Source: Cristatella mucedo (lineage: Eukaryota; Bryozoa; Phylactolaemata; Cristatellidae). Taken from it: a stretch of DNA of 64,000 nt. Below, in pieces: positions 21,796 through 32,879 of this stretch. The number at the start of each line of letters is the position of its first letter. The stretch's first letter is position 1. A program made the position numbers and the translations under genes. The notes beneath the pieces are model-generated. The model ran no database searches and was not told where the DNA came from. It worked only from the letters and a program-made list of their open reading frames with translations. The stretch lies in assembly GCA_009760855.2 (NCBI GenBank), contig WPIO01000115.1, positions 726,501 through 790,500 of the forward strand, read 5' to 3'.

Positions 21796-22505
21796 TGTGC
21801 CCAAGAGCGATGATAGACCGCTCAAGAAGGGGTAGGTAATCGCTAGAAACATAACCTGCTGAACGATCGAGCAAAACAAGCAGTGAGACTCTACCTAAAT
21901 CTGCATTAGTAAGTAAGTTGTTATGCGTTAGAAAAAATGCCGACTGGAGATATTCACTCGAAAAAACAGGATGGAACTTACTACCGTGGGTTGAAGTTTC
22001 AATATATGAGTTCAGCTAGTCTGCCACGATTGTTCCTGTGTCTTTGATAGAAATTTTAGAAAGGAGACTGGACAGAAGTTTCTTAAGCACTCTTTGTCTG
22101 GGTTGCTTGCTTGGGTAGTGGCCTGACTACAACTTTATTGAAAGGTCCTAGTTATGACCTGAGGCTGATGAAAGATTTATGATAAATCTTATCCCCGTCA
22201 GCAGCAGGTCTCTGCATCGTAGAGGCAGTACTGTGGGATTGGGGACTAGAGGAATGGTATTCTCTGATTTAGATATTGACTTCAGGATGAGGTCACTAGT
22301 GGCCTCCTGGAATTTAGACATTGAAGTGCTGCATAAATTGAGTGACATGACTCTATGGGAGATGCTGCCATACTAGTAATGGACTCGCTAGTCGTTGCAA
22401 TGTCGCTGACGAAGAAGCTAGAGAAGCGATTAGCTAGATCATTGCAAGGATTACTAGGTATGCAACTAACCTGGTAGTGGTTAAGAAGATTACTGGCCTG
22501 TGACA
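21796..22505 (-). mobile_element. LINE-A RT N-terminal fragment
   Basis: Antisense LINE-A: GATCGAGCAAAACAAGCAGTG (complement of the LLVLLDLS region) at 21870, the SLASG region at 22150-22180, and the minus-strand frame 22148-22348 with FQEATSDLILKSISKSEN (FKQVTSDLVLKLVSQSKK in the best copy). It ends with a piece equivalent to about 60350 of the full-length copy. Several stops. Confidence 0.87.
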
Positions 22506-22589
22506 TGTGAGAATTCAGTCAAATGTAGGCCTGGCCGTACATTATGCTAATGTCTCTTCCTATAATCTCAGTTCTTTTGAAATCCATAT

Positions 22590-23168
22590 TCAGAAACTGA
22601 TACAGCTAACACAAACGGGCTTATTTGCTTTTTCTCTGACCCTTGAGCACAAGAAACTAAGTACCTATGGATATCTAAACGCTTAAAATGTTTGGCTACT
22701 TTAACCTCCACTACACAGGCGACTGCTTTAGACGGGCCGGCTAACTGCATGTTAGTTTTGGTTTCGCATTCCTATTATTGTTTCGTTAATGTCATTCAAA
22801 TTCATTCATAGATGTTATTATTGTTGCTAAGGTAGGCGAGTTAAGCATTAAGAAAAGAACCGTACCCTGGTACCAAAATGTGAAGCAAGAGCTGGAACCA
22901 GCTCCTTTGGTATTGCCAGCATTGCCTCGAACCCTCTCCTTTGGTATTTCCAGTATTGCGTCGAGCCGCTCGTTGTAATTTCCCTTAAGCTTTTTTGCAA
23001 ATATCTCTACTTTAGTCATCGTCAAGCCTGCTAAATCATCGACAGCCCAACTTACGGCTTGTCATTTTGACCCGTTATTCCATTAATGTGGGAGAAACCC
23101 TTTATTATGAGGACTCTATTTCTGAAAAGAGCCTAGACCTGCTAGATTTGAATGAAACCAATCTAATG
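22590..23168 (+). mobile_element. Old LINE-A, 5' segment (outermost element of the nest)
   Basis: Plus-strand LINE-A 5' region: CAGAAACTGATACAGC, CTATGGATATCTAAACGCTTA, ATTCATAGATGTTATTATTG, then ATTGCCTCGAACC and the endonuclease start, breaking off at AATGAAACCAATCTAATG. The same element appears to resume at 27447 (GGCTAAACTTTG, next in order) after ~4.3 kb of nested insertions, and again at 34376. Confidence 0.82.
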
Positions 23169-23340
23169 TAAGGTAATGTAATTTATCTCCTTCTGTAACT
23201 CAAAAAAGTCATAAAGACCATGTGGGTGTTTGGCAGGAGAGTTTTGCATAGCACACTCACAGCCTTAGCAGCTTTCAGTATGCATTCAGTAGCCATCTAG
23301 CTTCGTCATTCTTAACAAAGAGAAAGTGGGCAGCATAGCA
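23169..23340 (-). mobile_element. LINE-B 3' end inserted in LINE-A, itself split
   Basis: Complement of the LINE-B tail (AAGGTAATGTAATTTATCTCC) and 3' UTR up to CAGCATAGCA. The next bases expected in LINE-B (GAGTCAGGA-AGC) occur at 27432-27446, on the other side of the full LINE-B inserted here. The host LINE-A is cut near CTAATG (23163) / CTTATG (about 27446). Confidence 0.85.
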
Positions 23341-23431
23341 TCGCCGTTGCCCAGTTGTTGGACAACCTCTTAAATTTCACCTACTATATTTCCGCTCACT
23401 AAAAACCAAAGGGTTACTTATCTGCGATCAG

Positions 23432-24121
23432 GTGGTCCACGAGAAGCTAGATGCATTTCTGCTTACCGAAACCTGGATGACGCCTTGCTCCAGTAGCTGT
23501 ATTTTCGAGACCACCCCACCCGGGTTCTCATTCTGTCAGTCCATGCGTTCTGACAAGATTGGTGGCGGGGTTGTATTTGTTGTTCGCGAATCGTTTGGCT
23601 TTACAATGTGCAGTTTCTTGCATGGATCATCGTTTGAATCGGTTGCTATCAGGTCTTCATCAAAGACAATGCCTCTCACTGTTGTGATATACCGGCCTTC
23701 TTCTGGCTGTCTAAACTTGTTTATAGAGGAGTTTTCAGAGTTCCTAGCTAAAATATTTGTGTGTGACAGGCCTTTACAGATTGTAGGAGACTTCAATATT
23801 CACGTTGGAAACCCTAGCAACAGCCAGGTCCGCTCATTTCTGGACTGTCTGGAGAATTTTGGTTTGGCTCAACACGTTAATCATAGCACCCACGTCGGTG
23901 TCAACATTACAGATCTCGTGATCACTTATGATGTCCTCCCCACTGACTTTGTAATGTGTCCGATGACCCTCTCAGATCATTGTTTGGTCTCGTTTACTGT
24001 TCCTGCTCCCTCGTACGTACAGGGCAATGTCGAATTTTCCAAGCGACGTAACTTACAAAGTATTGACGTGGACAAGTTTTTGAAACCTGTTTGTGATGTA
24101 GGTCTTCTTGATCTGCATTGA
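23432..24121 (+). pseudogene. LINE-B APE-type endonuclease, nearly intact domain
   Basis: A 229-codon open frame, the best endonuclease in the window. Motifs: AFLLTETWM (catalytic Glu, residues about 7-15), GGGVVFVVRESF, TVVIYRPSSG (about 87-96), IVGDFNIHVG (Asp and Asn, about 117-126), a TDLVIT strand (about 156-161), and LSDHCLVSFTV (Ser-Asp-His, about 177-187). In this family the domain nicks one DNA strand to start target-primed reverse transcription. The frame ends at a TGA (24119-24121) before the RT, and the usual N-terminal Asn strand lies upstream of the first ATG. The annotated Met is only the first in frame, not a proven start. Confidence 0.88.
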
Positions 24122-24464
24122 GACTCGACCGGCAGCCTCGATACCCTCACTGATGCAATAAGCATGACACTCCGGAGTGATCTTGACAAGCATGCTTCCG
24201 CTCGCTCTATCCGTGTTCAAAGTCGTCGAGATTCCTTTCAATTTACAAAAAAATCCTTCAGATGCTCTGCGTTAAGCACAGGCTAATACGTCGTTTCAAA
24301 AATCGGGGTCTGAGGCAGATCTAGTCAATCTTAAAGACTTCCTTCAAGTTTAAACCCGAAAGCTTAAAAAAACCAGGGCTTCTTTTTTCATTAGAAAGCT
24401 GAATTCCTGCCAGTCGGACACTAAACAGATTTATAAGACAGTAAACCATTTACTGGCGTATGCT

Positions 24465-25417
24465 GTGAGGTTGGACTCCCCAGATATTAAGGGCTCAGCC
24501 GAAAAATTTTCAGCCTTCTTTACTGAAAAAATTGTGCACATTCGTGCCTCCTTTAAGCCCCCTCCGACCAAAGCAAACGCCGTTCCTCAACCTGTGACCT
24601 TCCTTAAAATAATCTCCGACGTTTCTGCCTGTGATGTGGCTGCCTTAATAATATCTAGCAAAAAGAGCTCGTCTCCTAAATACCATATACCTTCATCTCT
24701 GTGGTCTTCACTGGCAGACCAACTTAGCCCTGCCATAACCAAGATTTGTAATGCTTCTTTGGCAAAAGGGGTCGTCCCCAAGTCCTTCAAATCGGCAATC
24801 GTTAGACCAATTCTTAAAAAGCCTGGATTAGACACAGAGGTCCTAGCAAACTATCGTCCAGTTTCCCTTCTTCAGTTCTTATAAAAGATTCTTGAAAAAA
24901 TTGTTGCTAAGCAGCTAGCTGAACATATTGAAAATAATGGAATGTCAGAAAAATTTCAATAAGGTTTCGAGAGGCAGCACTCTACTGACACTGCTCTCCT
25001 CCTTGTTAACAATGACATTCTAAGTGGTAACGACGACGGGAATGTCACTGCCCAATCTCTGCTAGATCGGTCTGCTGCCTTCGACACTATTGATCACGAA
25101 GTTATGCTTGAATGATTAAGAACAACTATCGGTCAGTCAGACGAAGCACTGGCGTGGTTTAAAACCTACTTGTCTGATCGTGTTCAATCCGTGTCGTGTG
25201 GGGTCAGGTCTCAGAGACGAGAAGGGTCACCTGTGGAGTCCCTCAAGGGTCTGTACTCTGTCCCTTGCTGTTCTCCATTTATACAAAACCTTTGGGAAAA
25301 TTGATTGAGGCCCATGGAATAGAATATAACTTCGAAGCTGACGGAACTCAGTTGTATTTGTCATTGAAACCGTGGTTTGGTCTAGCGGTTAAGGTGCTCG
25401 CCCCGACCAAGGCCTGA
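24465..25417 (+). pseudogene. LINE-B reverse transcriptase (broken)
   Basis: Open pieces 24465-24884 and 25196-25417. Blocks: SSLWSSLADQLSPAITKICN, VPKSFKSAIVRPILKK, LANYRPVSLLQFL followed by a TAA, FQ(stop)GF, an AAFDTIDHEVML-like block (about 25075-25110), and [20 protein letters not shown]. The YADD box reads FEADG here, which would abolish polymerase activity. The paralogue at 33170-33622 keeps [10 protein letters not shown]. The frame is then terminated by SINE1. Confidence 0.88.
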
Positions 25418-25506
25418 CTGGGGTCGTGGGCTCGAGCCCCGAGGCATACGTGAAGCGCCTGAATTGAGATTTAGTTATCTTTGGGCGCTATATAAGTGAA
25501 TTCTTT
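25373..25506 (+). mobile_element. SINE1 copy, inserted in LINE-B RT
   Basis: Head: TGGTTTGGTCTAGCGGTTAAG (A-box region), CCCCGACC, then TCGTGGGCTCGAGCCCCGAG (B-box region). Body GGCATACGTGAAGCGCCTGA. Tail GAGATTTAGTTATCTTTGGG-CGCTATATAAGTG, which resembles the LINE-A 3' end. It sits between AAACCG and TCGGAATCTGC of the LINE-B RT, and the uninterrupted sequence AAACCGTCGGAATCTGC is found at 33369-33385. No clear target duplication. Confidence 0.93.
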
Positions 25507-25527
25507 TCGGAATCTGCTGCGGCAACT

Positions 25528-26439
25528 GTAATAATTATTATAATAATAATATTGCACTTGATAAAGCGCCCTCAGAGAACTTAATCTCTTTCTAGGTGCT
25601 TTACATTTGCTGCAAAGTGATACGCAACAGAATAGTAAGTAAAATCATGCTTGAAAAACAAACAAAATGAATAACATGGTTAGGGGTTACATGCACTGGG
25701 TCAGCATGCAAATGTGGTTAGTGGCAGCATGCACAGTGTCAGCACGCATAAGCACATCGAGGACGAATCACAAGGACCCACTAAATGCTGTCCTAAATAG
25801 GTGTGTTTTTAAGTTTCTTTTAAATGTGGTCAGGTCAGGGGATGTTCTGATGCAGGTCGGGAGGGAGTTCCAGGCTGTGGGAGCATACGAGCTAAATGCA
25901 CGGTCTCCAAAGGATTTAAGGTTTGTATGAGGTATTTCTAGACTGTTGGATTCCGAAAAGCGAGTGGTACAATGCTTTGCCTGATGGGGTAGTATCTCTG
26001 AAAGATAGGCTGGAGCCATAGAATGAAGAGACCTAAAAGTGAGCGACAAAACCTTGAAGTCAATCCGTTGCTTGACTGGTAGCCAGTGCAGGTCGGCGAG
26101 AAGTGGAGTAATGTGGCAACTGTGAAGCTCACGACAGACAAGCCTAGCTGCAGAGTTTTGCACCAGCTGCAATCGCCTGATCGCACATGCTGGTAGGCCA
26201 GTAAGCAGTGAGTTGCATAAGTCGAGACGAGATGTCACGAATGCATCGACCAACTTGGACGTGGTATCCTTATCTAAACAAGCCCTAATTTTAGCAATGT
26301 TATGAAGCTAAAAATAGGCTGATTTGACTGTGGAGCTGATGGGGTCGTCTAACGAGAGGTCGCTTTGGAATATGACACCTAGATTTCGAGCTGATTCAAC
26401 TGGAGATATGCTGGCAGAGCCAATTTTGAAAGTCAGCCT
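25528..26439 (-). mobile_element. LINE-A 3' quarter inserted in LINE-B
   Basis: Tail TAATAATTATTATAATAAT, then CACTTGATAAAGCGCCCTC and onward to GGCAGAGCCAATTTTGAAAG. The minus-strand frame 25768-26253 encodes 161 residues of the LINE-A C-terminal domain (DAFVTSRLDLCNSLLTGLPA, RRLQLVQNSAARLVCREL, LLADLHWLPVKQRIDFKVL, NSLPTCIRTSPDLTTFKRN), one of the best-kept versions. LINE-B sequence continues on both sides (GCGGCAACT on the left, CTTAATGCTTGCC on the right). Confidence 0.93.
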
Positions 26440-27431
26440 GAAACTTAATGCTTGCCTAGCCGATATTCGATCCTGGAAGTAGGAAAACTTCCTAATTAAA
26501 TGACGATAAAACCGAACTGCTGCTCATAGGACACCTTAAGCGTATGGCAGGATTAAAACCCTTTGCTTTTCTAATAGGTACTTCTATTGTGTGACATTCA
26601 CCACGTGCTCGTAATTTAGGTGTCGTGTTTGACAGCTGCCTCGATTTCAAAAGCTTCATTCAGAAGACTGCCTCTACAGCTAGCCATCACATGGGATCCC
26701 TATCCAAGATTTGGAGCTGTCTCCCACAGTGGCCTGTAAACAAATTAACTAGCTCTTTAGTTATGTTTGGCTTGATTATTGTAATTCCCTTTTGGCTGGG
26801 CTGCCAAAGAAAGCAATTATGCCACTACAGCGGACTATGAATATGGCGGCAATTCTGGTCTTCAAGTCCCAGCGGTATGAGCACGTGTCACCTCTGCTGA
26901 AAGAGCTAGGATGGTTGCCGGTTGAGCAAAGGATACAGAGCAAAGTTCTTACGCTGACCCACAAGGCCCGCCACGGCTTGGCTGCTTCGTACCTAGCCGA
27001 ACTGCTGCACCAGTTTTAGCCTGTCCGTGCCCGCAGGTCCTGTGTGGACAACAAATTAGCTGTCCCGTTTCTCTGCTTAAAGACCTTTGGCAACAGAAGC
27101 TTTAGCTCTGCAGGTCCTAGGCTGTGGAACCCGCTTCCACAATTCTTGGGCAATGACAACTACTCTCCTACTGCCGACTATGGCACATCTTTTTCAGCGG
27201 TCCTGAGCTGCTACTTCTATGCTACTCACTACCTGAATTTCTCTCCTGAGTCAGCTATGCTTCCCATTTTCTCTATGTTAAGTATGATGAAGTTTGTTTG
27301 CTACTGAATGCATACCAAAAGCCGCTTAGGCTGCGAGTGGGCTATGTAAAACTCTCTTGCGTAACACCCACATGGCCTTTATGACTTCGTGTAGTTACTG
27401 ACGGAGATAAATTACACTACATTACATAGCA

Positions 27432-29426
27432 GAGTCAGGATAGCACTTATGGTGGCTAAACTTTGTTGATTACTAACCATTAACCAAAAAAATCCGACAT
27501 GCTTCTTCATTTACACTACTAGATCAATCGAAACAGGATGATGAGTCAAAGTTATAGCCCACTGATTCTTCTATCTCAAGCCTTTTGCAATCCTCATCGA
27601 AGCAGTTTTTTAAATCTATTGGTTTAAGTTAAACAAACTACAAGCCACCGATAGCTGCAATAGTGTATCGCCTCCAGGCACTAAGCCCTCCTTTATCACA
27701 GATTACTCTTATTTTCATTATTTTTGTAAGAAATTGATCCTTTCAAGTTATTTGTAGTTTTTACGCTTTTTCGGTAACTGATCTGAGGTCTTCAGCTCAG
27801 AAATGTATGCCCTAACTGACTCATTTTCTATTTTAGTTAATGCATGACCCCACTCACATGAAAAGTTACACACTCACCCAAGTTTTCTCATACAGCTGCA
27901 AGTTATCGTCACCAGCTGTAACCAAATTCTCCTAATATGACTGCATGCACGTATCATTCAGTCTACAATGTCTGCCCTCGTCCTCCTCATCCAAAATAAC
28001 TTGTGAATCACGTAACATCAAGACTTTTCAATGTGTCCTTGCGAGAGTATCTGCTTCGCCTCTGCTACTTACTCAATCTCCCTTTTGACTTGTAATCACT
28101 GGTAGATTGCTGGAACAAAAGACTTACTAATTTATTCGACCAGTTTGCACCTCTGACCAAGGGCACTGAGCAATATCGCCTAGACAGACTGGTTTACTGC
28201 AGAGAGATTAAACTGGCTAGGTCTACAAAGCGCAACTACGAAAAAAAACACAAAAGGTTAAGACTGAACGTTCACCAGCAGGCATGCGGGAACTACTTAA
28301 GATCGTGCCAATCGAAACCTGTAATACACAATTCTAGCTTCTATAAAAACGTTGAATCGCAGATCCACAATCCAAATTGCAAATTTCGACGATTGACAGT
28401 CTTCCTACATGCTCCTTGCATAGATTCTTACCTAGTGATCCATGTGATGATATAGTTAACCATTTCTCTAGCTTCTTTATCAGCAATAGATATGGCAGCG
28501 TCCCATTATAAATACTATCCCTCTATTCCGTGCAGCAACTCAATGCTTTTGTTCAAGGAGGCCAACAGCGACCTGGGCCTGCAGTTCATATCCCACTCAG
28601 AGAAGACAACTATTTATCTTGATTCTATTTATATTGTCCTTCTAAGGTTCATTGATTAGTAGCTGCCATAAATAATTAGCAAGATAAATCTGCATTTAGC
28701 CTCAAGTCATGTCTCGGCACCTTTGTTAAAGGCTGTAGTCAGGCCAATACTCACGAAAGCAACAATAGACAAAGAGAACTTAGGCAATTTCCGACCTGTC
28801 TTCTTTCTACCAATCCAGTAAAGGTTGGTTGAACCTGTCGTGGCAGACCGGCTCAACTCACCTACAGTAACTTTGAACCTGACTACAAAGTCCCATATCA
28901 GTTTGTGAGGTAATAGGCCCACACAGTCAGCATTGCGTCAGGTTTCTAAAGACCTAATGAGGAATATTAGGGTCTAGTATCTCTGCTTTTTATGCTAGAT
29001 CACTTGGCAGCTTTTGGTACCATCGATCACTATGTCCTCCTCTAGCGCCCCTTATCTAGCCTAGGAATCAGTGGTACTGCACTAAAATGATTCCAGTAGT
29101 ATCTTAGTGAGAGACTCCTGAGTATTGATCTGAACAAAGGAGTTTCATTTGTAGAACTACTGAAGCACGGGGTAGCTCAGGCTCTGTGCTTGGCCGTGTT
29201 TTTCTGTGGTGTATACTCTTCCTCTTACATAACTGATTGATAGGACCAGTCTTAGGTTTTACTTGAACGCAGATGACAATTAGTTGTACCTTTGATTATT
29301 TGATTATTCTTAGGTCTTAAAATCAAATTGTCTAACTCCCATGCTGCTGGCATTGGTGACATCCGCTCATGGATGGCAGCAAGCTTTCTTACGTTGAAAG
29401 ATGATTAAACAGACCTACTTCTACGT
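27432..29426 (+). mobile_element. Old LINE-A, middle segment of the nest
   Basis: After a 15-bp LINE-B remnant (27432-27446) it continues the LINE-A at 22590-23168. Degraded endonuclease at 27447-28020 (AGTGTATCGCCTCCAGGCAC resembles the VVYRPPGT codons), a linker 28020-28700, then an RT relic with a TTTTGGTACCATCGATCAC block at 29010 and a GTGTATACTCTTCC region at 29208-29221. It breaks off near CTACTTCTACGTGG (29427), and its continuation is at 34376. It is the most mutated of the long LINE-A copies, as expected for the oldest layer. Confidence 0.85.
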
Positions 29427-29427
29427 G

Positions 29428-29498
29428 GCAACGACGACGGGAATGTCACTGCCCTAGCTCTGCTAGATCTGTCTGCTGCCTTTGACACCATTGATCAT
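29428..29498 (+). mobile_element. LINE-B, left segment (split by full-length LINE-A)
   Basis: CAACGACGACGGGAATGTCAC through TTTGACACCATTGATCAT: the LINE-B RT region that reads on at 33090. It is 5'-truncated and inserted in the old LINE-A. Confidence 0.9.
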
Positions 29499-29723
29499 TC
29501 TCGCCTCCTGACATAGAGCGCTCTAACGTGCATTCATGTTCGTTGCAGAATTCTTCCGAAAAACGAAGTTCTTACGAACATCGTATACGAAAACGATACA
29601 GCTAAGACCTGTTTAAAGTTATTCTGATTGTTATTTGACCGTAGCACGTAAGAAATTGCGTGCCTATAGACATCTAAACGCTTATCGCTTCGGGCTGCTG
29701 GGTCTCCCACGCCCTCGGCTGCC

Positions 29724-30296
29724 TTGGCTATGCCGGCAGTTAGTAACGTACTTGTTAGTTATGATCGTCAGCAGCTGGTATCGCTTCGTCATCGTATATC
29801 AAATGCATTCCTAGATATTAATGTTGTTGCTAAGATTCATGAACTATGCATTAACAAAAGGAAAACACCCAGTAGCCGCCACGGTGGCCAGAACCGCCAG
29901 CTCAGACGCCGCTCGTTTGGTATTCCTAGCATTGTCTCGAACCGCTCAGCACGCTCCCCGGCATGAATCACTGTTAATCTTTCTAACTTAGTGGTCATCA
30001 GGCCTGTTGTAACCCAATCGGCCAGACTTAACGCCTGCCTTTGGAATCCTCGCTCAATGTGCAATAAACCTCTGGTAATAAACGACCTTATTTCTGAAAA
30101 TCGTATCGACCTGCTCGCCCTAACTGAAACTTGGCTGAAATCGATAAACTGCCAGACAATTAAAGACGCTACTCCATCTGGTTTCACGTTCTTTCATACC
30201 CCTAGATCAATCAAAACTGGAGGTGGAGTTGCTATTATCGTAAGCTCAAAATTCAACTTCAAGCCATTTGCTGTACTCTCGAAACAGTCTATTTAA
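29724..30296 (+). pseudogene. LINE-A N-terminal region and start of endonuclease
   Basis: Frame shared with the downstream RT pieces. The N-terminal region includes DRQQLVSLRHRISNAFLDIN and a KIHELCINKRK segment. In a second piece of the frame: RLNACLWNPRSMCNKPLVIN (catalytic Asn), DLLALTETWLKS (catalytic Glu), and RSIKTGGGVAIIVSSKF. It stops at TAA (30294-30296), where the sister copy reads on with ESIVLVSPENKLPI. The first ATG is only a formal start. Confidence 0.85.
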
Positions 30297-30334
30297 TCAA
30301 TTGTCCTGGTCTACCCGAAAACAAGCTACCGATA

Positions 30335-31082
30335 GTGGCAGTAGTCTATCGCCCACTAGATACCAAATCCTCCTTTATCTCAGATTTATCCGATCTCATT
30401 TCGATTGTGTGTGCAAGAAATCGATCCTTCCTTGTTATGAGGGATTTCAACGTTCACTTTGATTACTTATCTGACGCTTTAAGCACAGAATTTCATGCAT
30501 TAACAGACTCATTATCTCTTGTGGCTCATGTGAATGGCCCTACCCACATCAAGGGTCACAAACTCAACCAAATTTTTTTCAAATAACTGCACTTTGTCAT
30601 CACCAATTATCACCAAATCCTGCTTATCTGACCACATGCAGATCTCATTCAATCTACAGTGTGTGCCCACATTCTCCTCTAAAATAACCTGTGAATCGCG
30701 AAACCTCAAGACCCTTGACATCGATGCTGTCCATGCGAGAATATATGCTTCCCCTTTGCTGCTCAGTCCTCCCTTGGATCTGTCATCATTTGTAGATGGC
30801 TACAACACGAAACTAGCTGGCTCGCTCGACGAGTTTGCACCTCTCACAAAGCGCACTGTGAGCCCCCGCCGAGACGGCCTATGGTTTACCACAGACATTA
30901 AACTAGCCAAGTCTACTAAACGAAAGCTTGAAAAAGCATACAAAAGATCCGGACTAACTGTCCATCAACAAGCATATGAAGACTACTGTAGGTCGTACCA
31001 ATCGATCCTAGCAAAGGCCAAGTCTAGCTTCTATAGAAACAATGTTGAATCACAGATGCATAATCCGAAAATGCTGATGTAG
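30335..31082 (+). pseudogene. LINE-A endonuclease C-terminal part and linker
   Basis: Two overlapping frames (30335-30586 and 30534-31082) joined by a frameshift near 30585. Motifs: VVYRPLDTKSSFISDLSDLI; FLVMRDFNVHFD (the usual GDFN with Gly changed to Arg); LSDHMQISFNLQ (Ser-Asp-His box). The linker holds a conserved WFTTDIKLAKSTKRK block and ends at a TAG (31080-31082) in an M-x-T-I-N-H context. Confidence 0.87.
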
Positions 31083-31172
31083 ACAATAAACCATTTCTTC
31101 AACCGTTCCCAGATTGGCTCCTTACCTGATGATCCTTGTGATGATCTAGCCGATCGCTTCTCTCGATTCTTT

Positions 31173-32123
31173 GTGCAGAAGATAGACAAGATCAGGGAAT
31201 CCAACCCTGCGATGACAATCTTCCCACTAGAATACTGTTCCTCGGTTCCTGGCTGCGCCTCAATGTCTGCATTTAAGCAGGTCACTAGTGATCTAGTCCT
31301 AAAGCTCGTATCACAATCAAAGAAGACAACAAGTCCACTGGACCCTATTCCGAATGTCCTGCTCCTATGCTGCGTTGATATGCTGCTGTCATGCATAACC
31401 AACATCATTAATATGTCATTAGCCTCAGGTCAGGTCCCAGCACCTTTCAAAAAAGCTGTAGTCGGGCCACTTCTCAAGAAAGCTACACTAGACCAAGAGA
31501 ACTTAAGCAACTACCGCCCAGTCTCCCTTCTACCATTCCTATCAAAGACACTCGAACGGGTCGTGGCAGACCAGCTGAACTCGTATATCGAAACCTCACA
31601 CCTTGCTAGTAAGTTCCAGTCTGGCTTTAGAGCTAATCACTCCACAGAGTCAGCATTGCTTCGGGTATACAACGACCTACTTAGGAATGCAGACATGGGT
31701 AGAGTGTCTCTTCTTGTTTAGCTTGATCTTTCGGCAGCTTTTGATACCATCGACCACAAAGTACTTCTAGAGCGCCTCTCATCTCGCCTGGGCATCACTG
31801 GCACTGCTCTGCAGTGGTTCAGGTCCTATCTCAGTGGGAGACTCCGGAGTGTTGACGTGAATGGACAAAGATCATCTGAAGTACCTCTAAAATATGGAGT
31901 ACCTCAGGGCTCTGTGCTAGGTCCGGTCCTTTTCACCGTTTATACTCTGCCTCTTGCTGATGTGATTGCCAAGCACAATCTAGGCTTTCACTACTATGCG
32001 GATGACACACAGTTGCACCTTTGCTTTGATCCCTCCCAGCCTTCAAGCACCTCAAATTCTCTCAACTCACTTGCTGCATGCATTGATGACATCCGCACAT
32101 GGATGGCAGCAAATTTTCTATAA
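31173..32123 (+). pseudogene. LINE-A reverse transcriptase, best copy
   Basis: One frame interrupted by only two point stops (31719-31721 TAG in the LLVLLDLS block; 32121-32123 TAA in FLKLNDD). Blocks in order: APFKKAVVGPLLKKATL, LSNYRPVSLLPFLSKTLER, FQSGFRANHSTESALLRVYN, AAFDTIDHKVLLERLSSRLG (first catalytic Asp), [20 protein letters not shown], and HYYADDTQLHL (catalytic YADD codons at 31995-32006). This places it in the CR1/L2 group of non-LTR RTs by motif pattern. Known family role: copies element RNA at the nicked target. Confidence 0.92.
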
Positions 32124-32153
32124 CTTAACGATGATAAAACTAACTTACTAGTC

Positions 32154-32858
32154 ATGGGCGAACCCAGTGTGATTCAGAAATTGGAAAGGCTGACTTTCAA
32201 AATTGACTCTGCCAGCATATCTCTGGTTGAATCAGCTCGAAATCTAGGTGTCATACTCCAAAGCGACCTCTCGTTAGACGACCACATCAGCTCCACAGTC
32301 AAATCAGCCTATTTTCAGCTTCATAACATTGCGAAAATTAGGGCTTGTTTAGATAAGGATACCACGTCCAAGTTGGTCAATGCATTCGTTACATCCCGTC
32401 TCGACTTCTGCAACTCACTGCTTTCTGGCCTACCAGCATGTGTGATCAGGCGATTGCAGCTGGTGCAAAACTCTGCAGCTAGGCTTGTCTGTCATGAGTG
32501 TCGCAGTTGCCACATTACTCCACTTCTCGCCGACCTGCACTGGCTACCAGTGAGGCAACGGATTGACTTCAAGTTTTTGTCGCTCACTTTTAGGTCTCTT
32601 CATTCTATGGCTCTAGAATATCATTCAGATATACTACCCCATCAGGTTAAGCATCGTACCACCCGCTTCTCGGAATCCAACAGTCTGGAAATACCTCGTA
32701 CAAACCTTAAATCCTTTGGAGACCGTGCATTTGGCTCGTATGCTCCCACAGCCTGGAACTCCCTCCCGACCTGCATCAGAACATCCCCTGACCTGACCAC
32801 ATTTAAAAGAAACTTAAAAACATACCTATTTAGGACAGCATTTAGTGGGTCCCTGTGA
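32154..32858 (+). pseudogene. LINE-A C-terminal domain
   Basis: A 234-codon open frame in the same frame as the RT. Conserved blocks: SARNLGVILQSDLSLDDHIS, KIRACLDKDTTSKLVNAFVT, SRLDFCNSLLSGLP, IRRLQLVQNSAARLVCHECR, SCHITPLLADLHWLPVRQRI, NSLPTCIRTSPDLTTFKRNL, and YLFRTAFSG before the stop. This RT-linked thumb/C-terminal domain is shared by CR1/L2/Jockey-type elements; no RNase H motif is evident. The same blocks recur in at least eight other fragments here. Confidence 0.9.
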
Positions 32859-32879
32859 TTCGTCCTTGATGTGCTTCTG

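Larger units (their letters stand above)
23341..27424 (+). mobile_element. LINE-B, longest copy, with 7-bp target duplication
   Basis: Flanked by CATAGCA at 23334-23340 and 27425-27431. It begins just upstream of the endonuclease (codons giving YFRSLKTK near 23385-23405) and so is slightly 5'-truncated. Domains: endonuclease 23400-24100, linker, RT about 24640-25400 and, after two internal insertions (SINE1 25373-25506; LINE-A 25528-26439), the C-terminal domain 26440-27110, the 3' UTR and a tail TTACACTACATTA. Without the insertions it is about 3.0 kb. It interrupts a minus-strand LINE-B, which interrupts an old LINE-A. Confidence 0.93.

Noticed and set aside
25373-25445. Functional tRNA gene at the SINE1 head
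   Set aside because: A-box and B-box-like motifs are present, but the acceptor stem does not close and the head is followed by a SINE body and LINE-like tail. Several copies sit inside LINEs.
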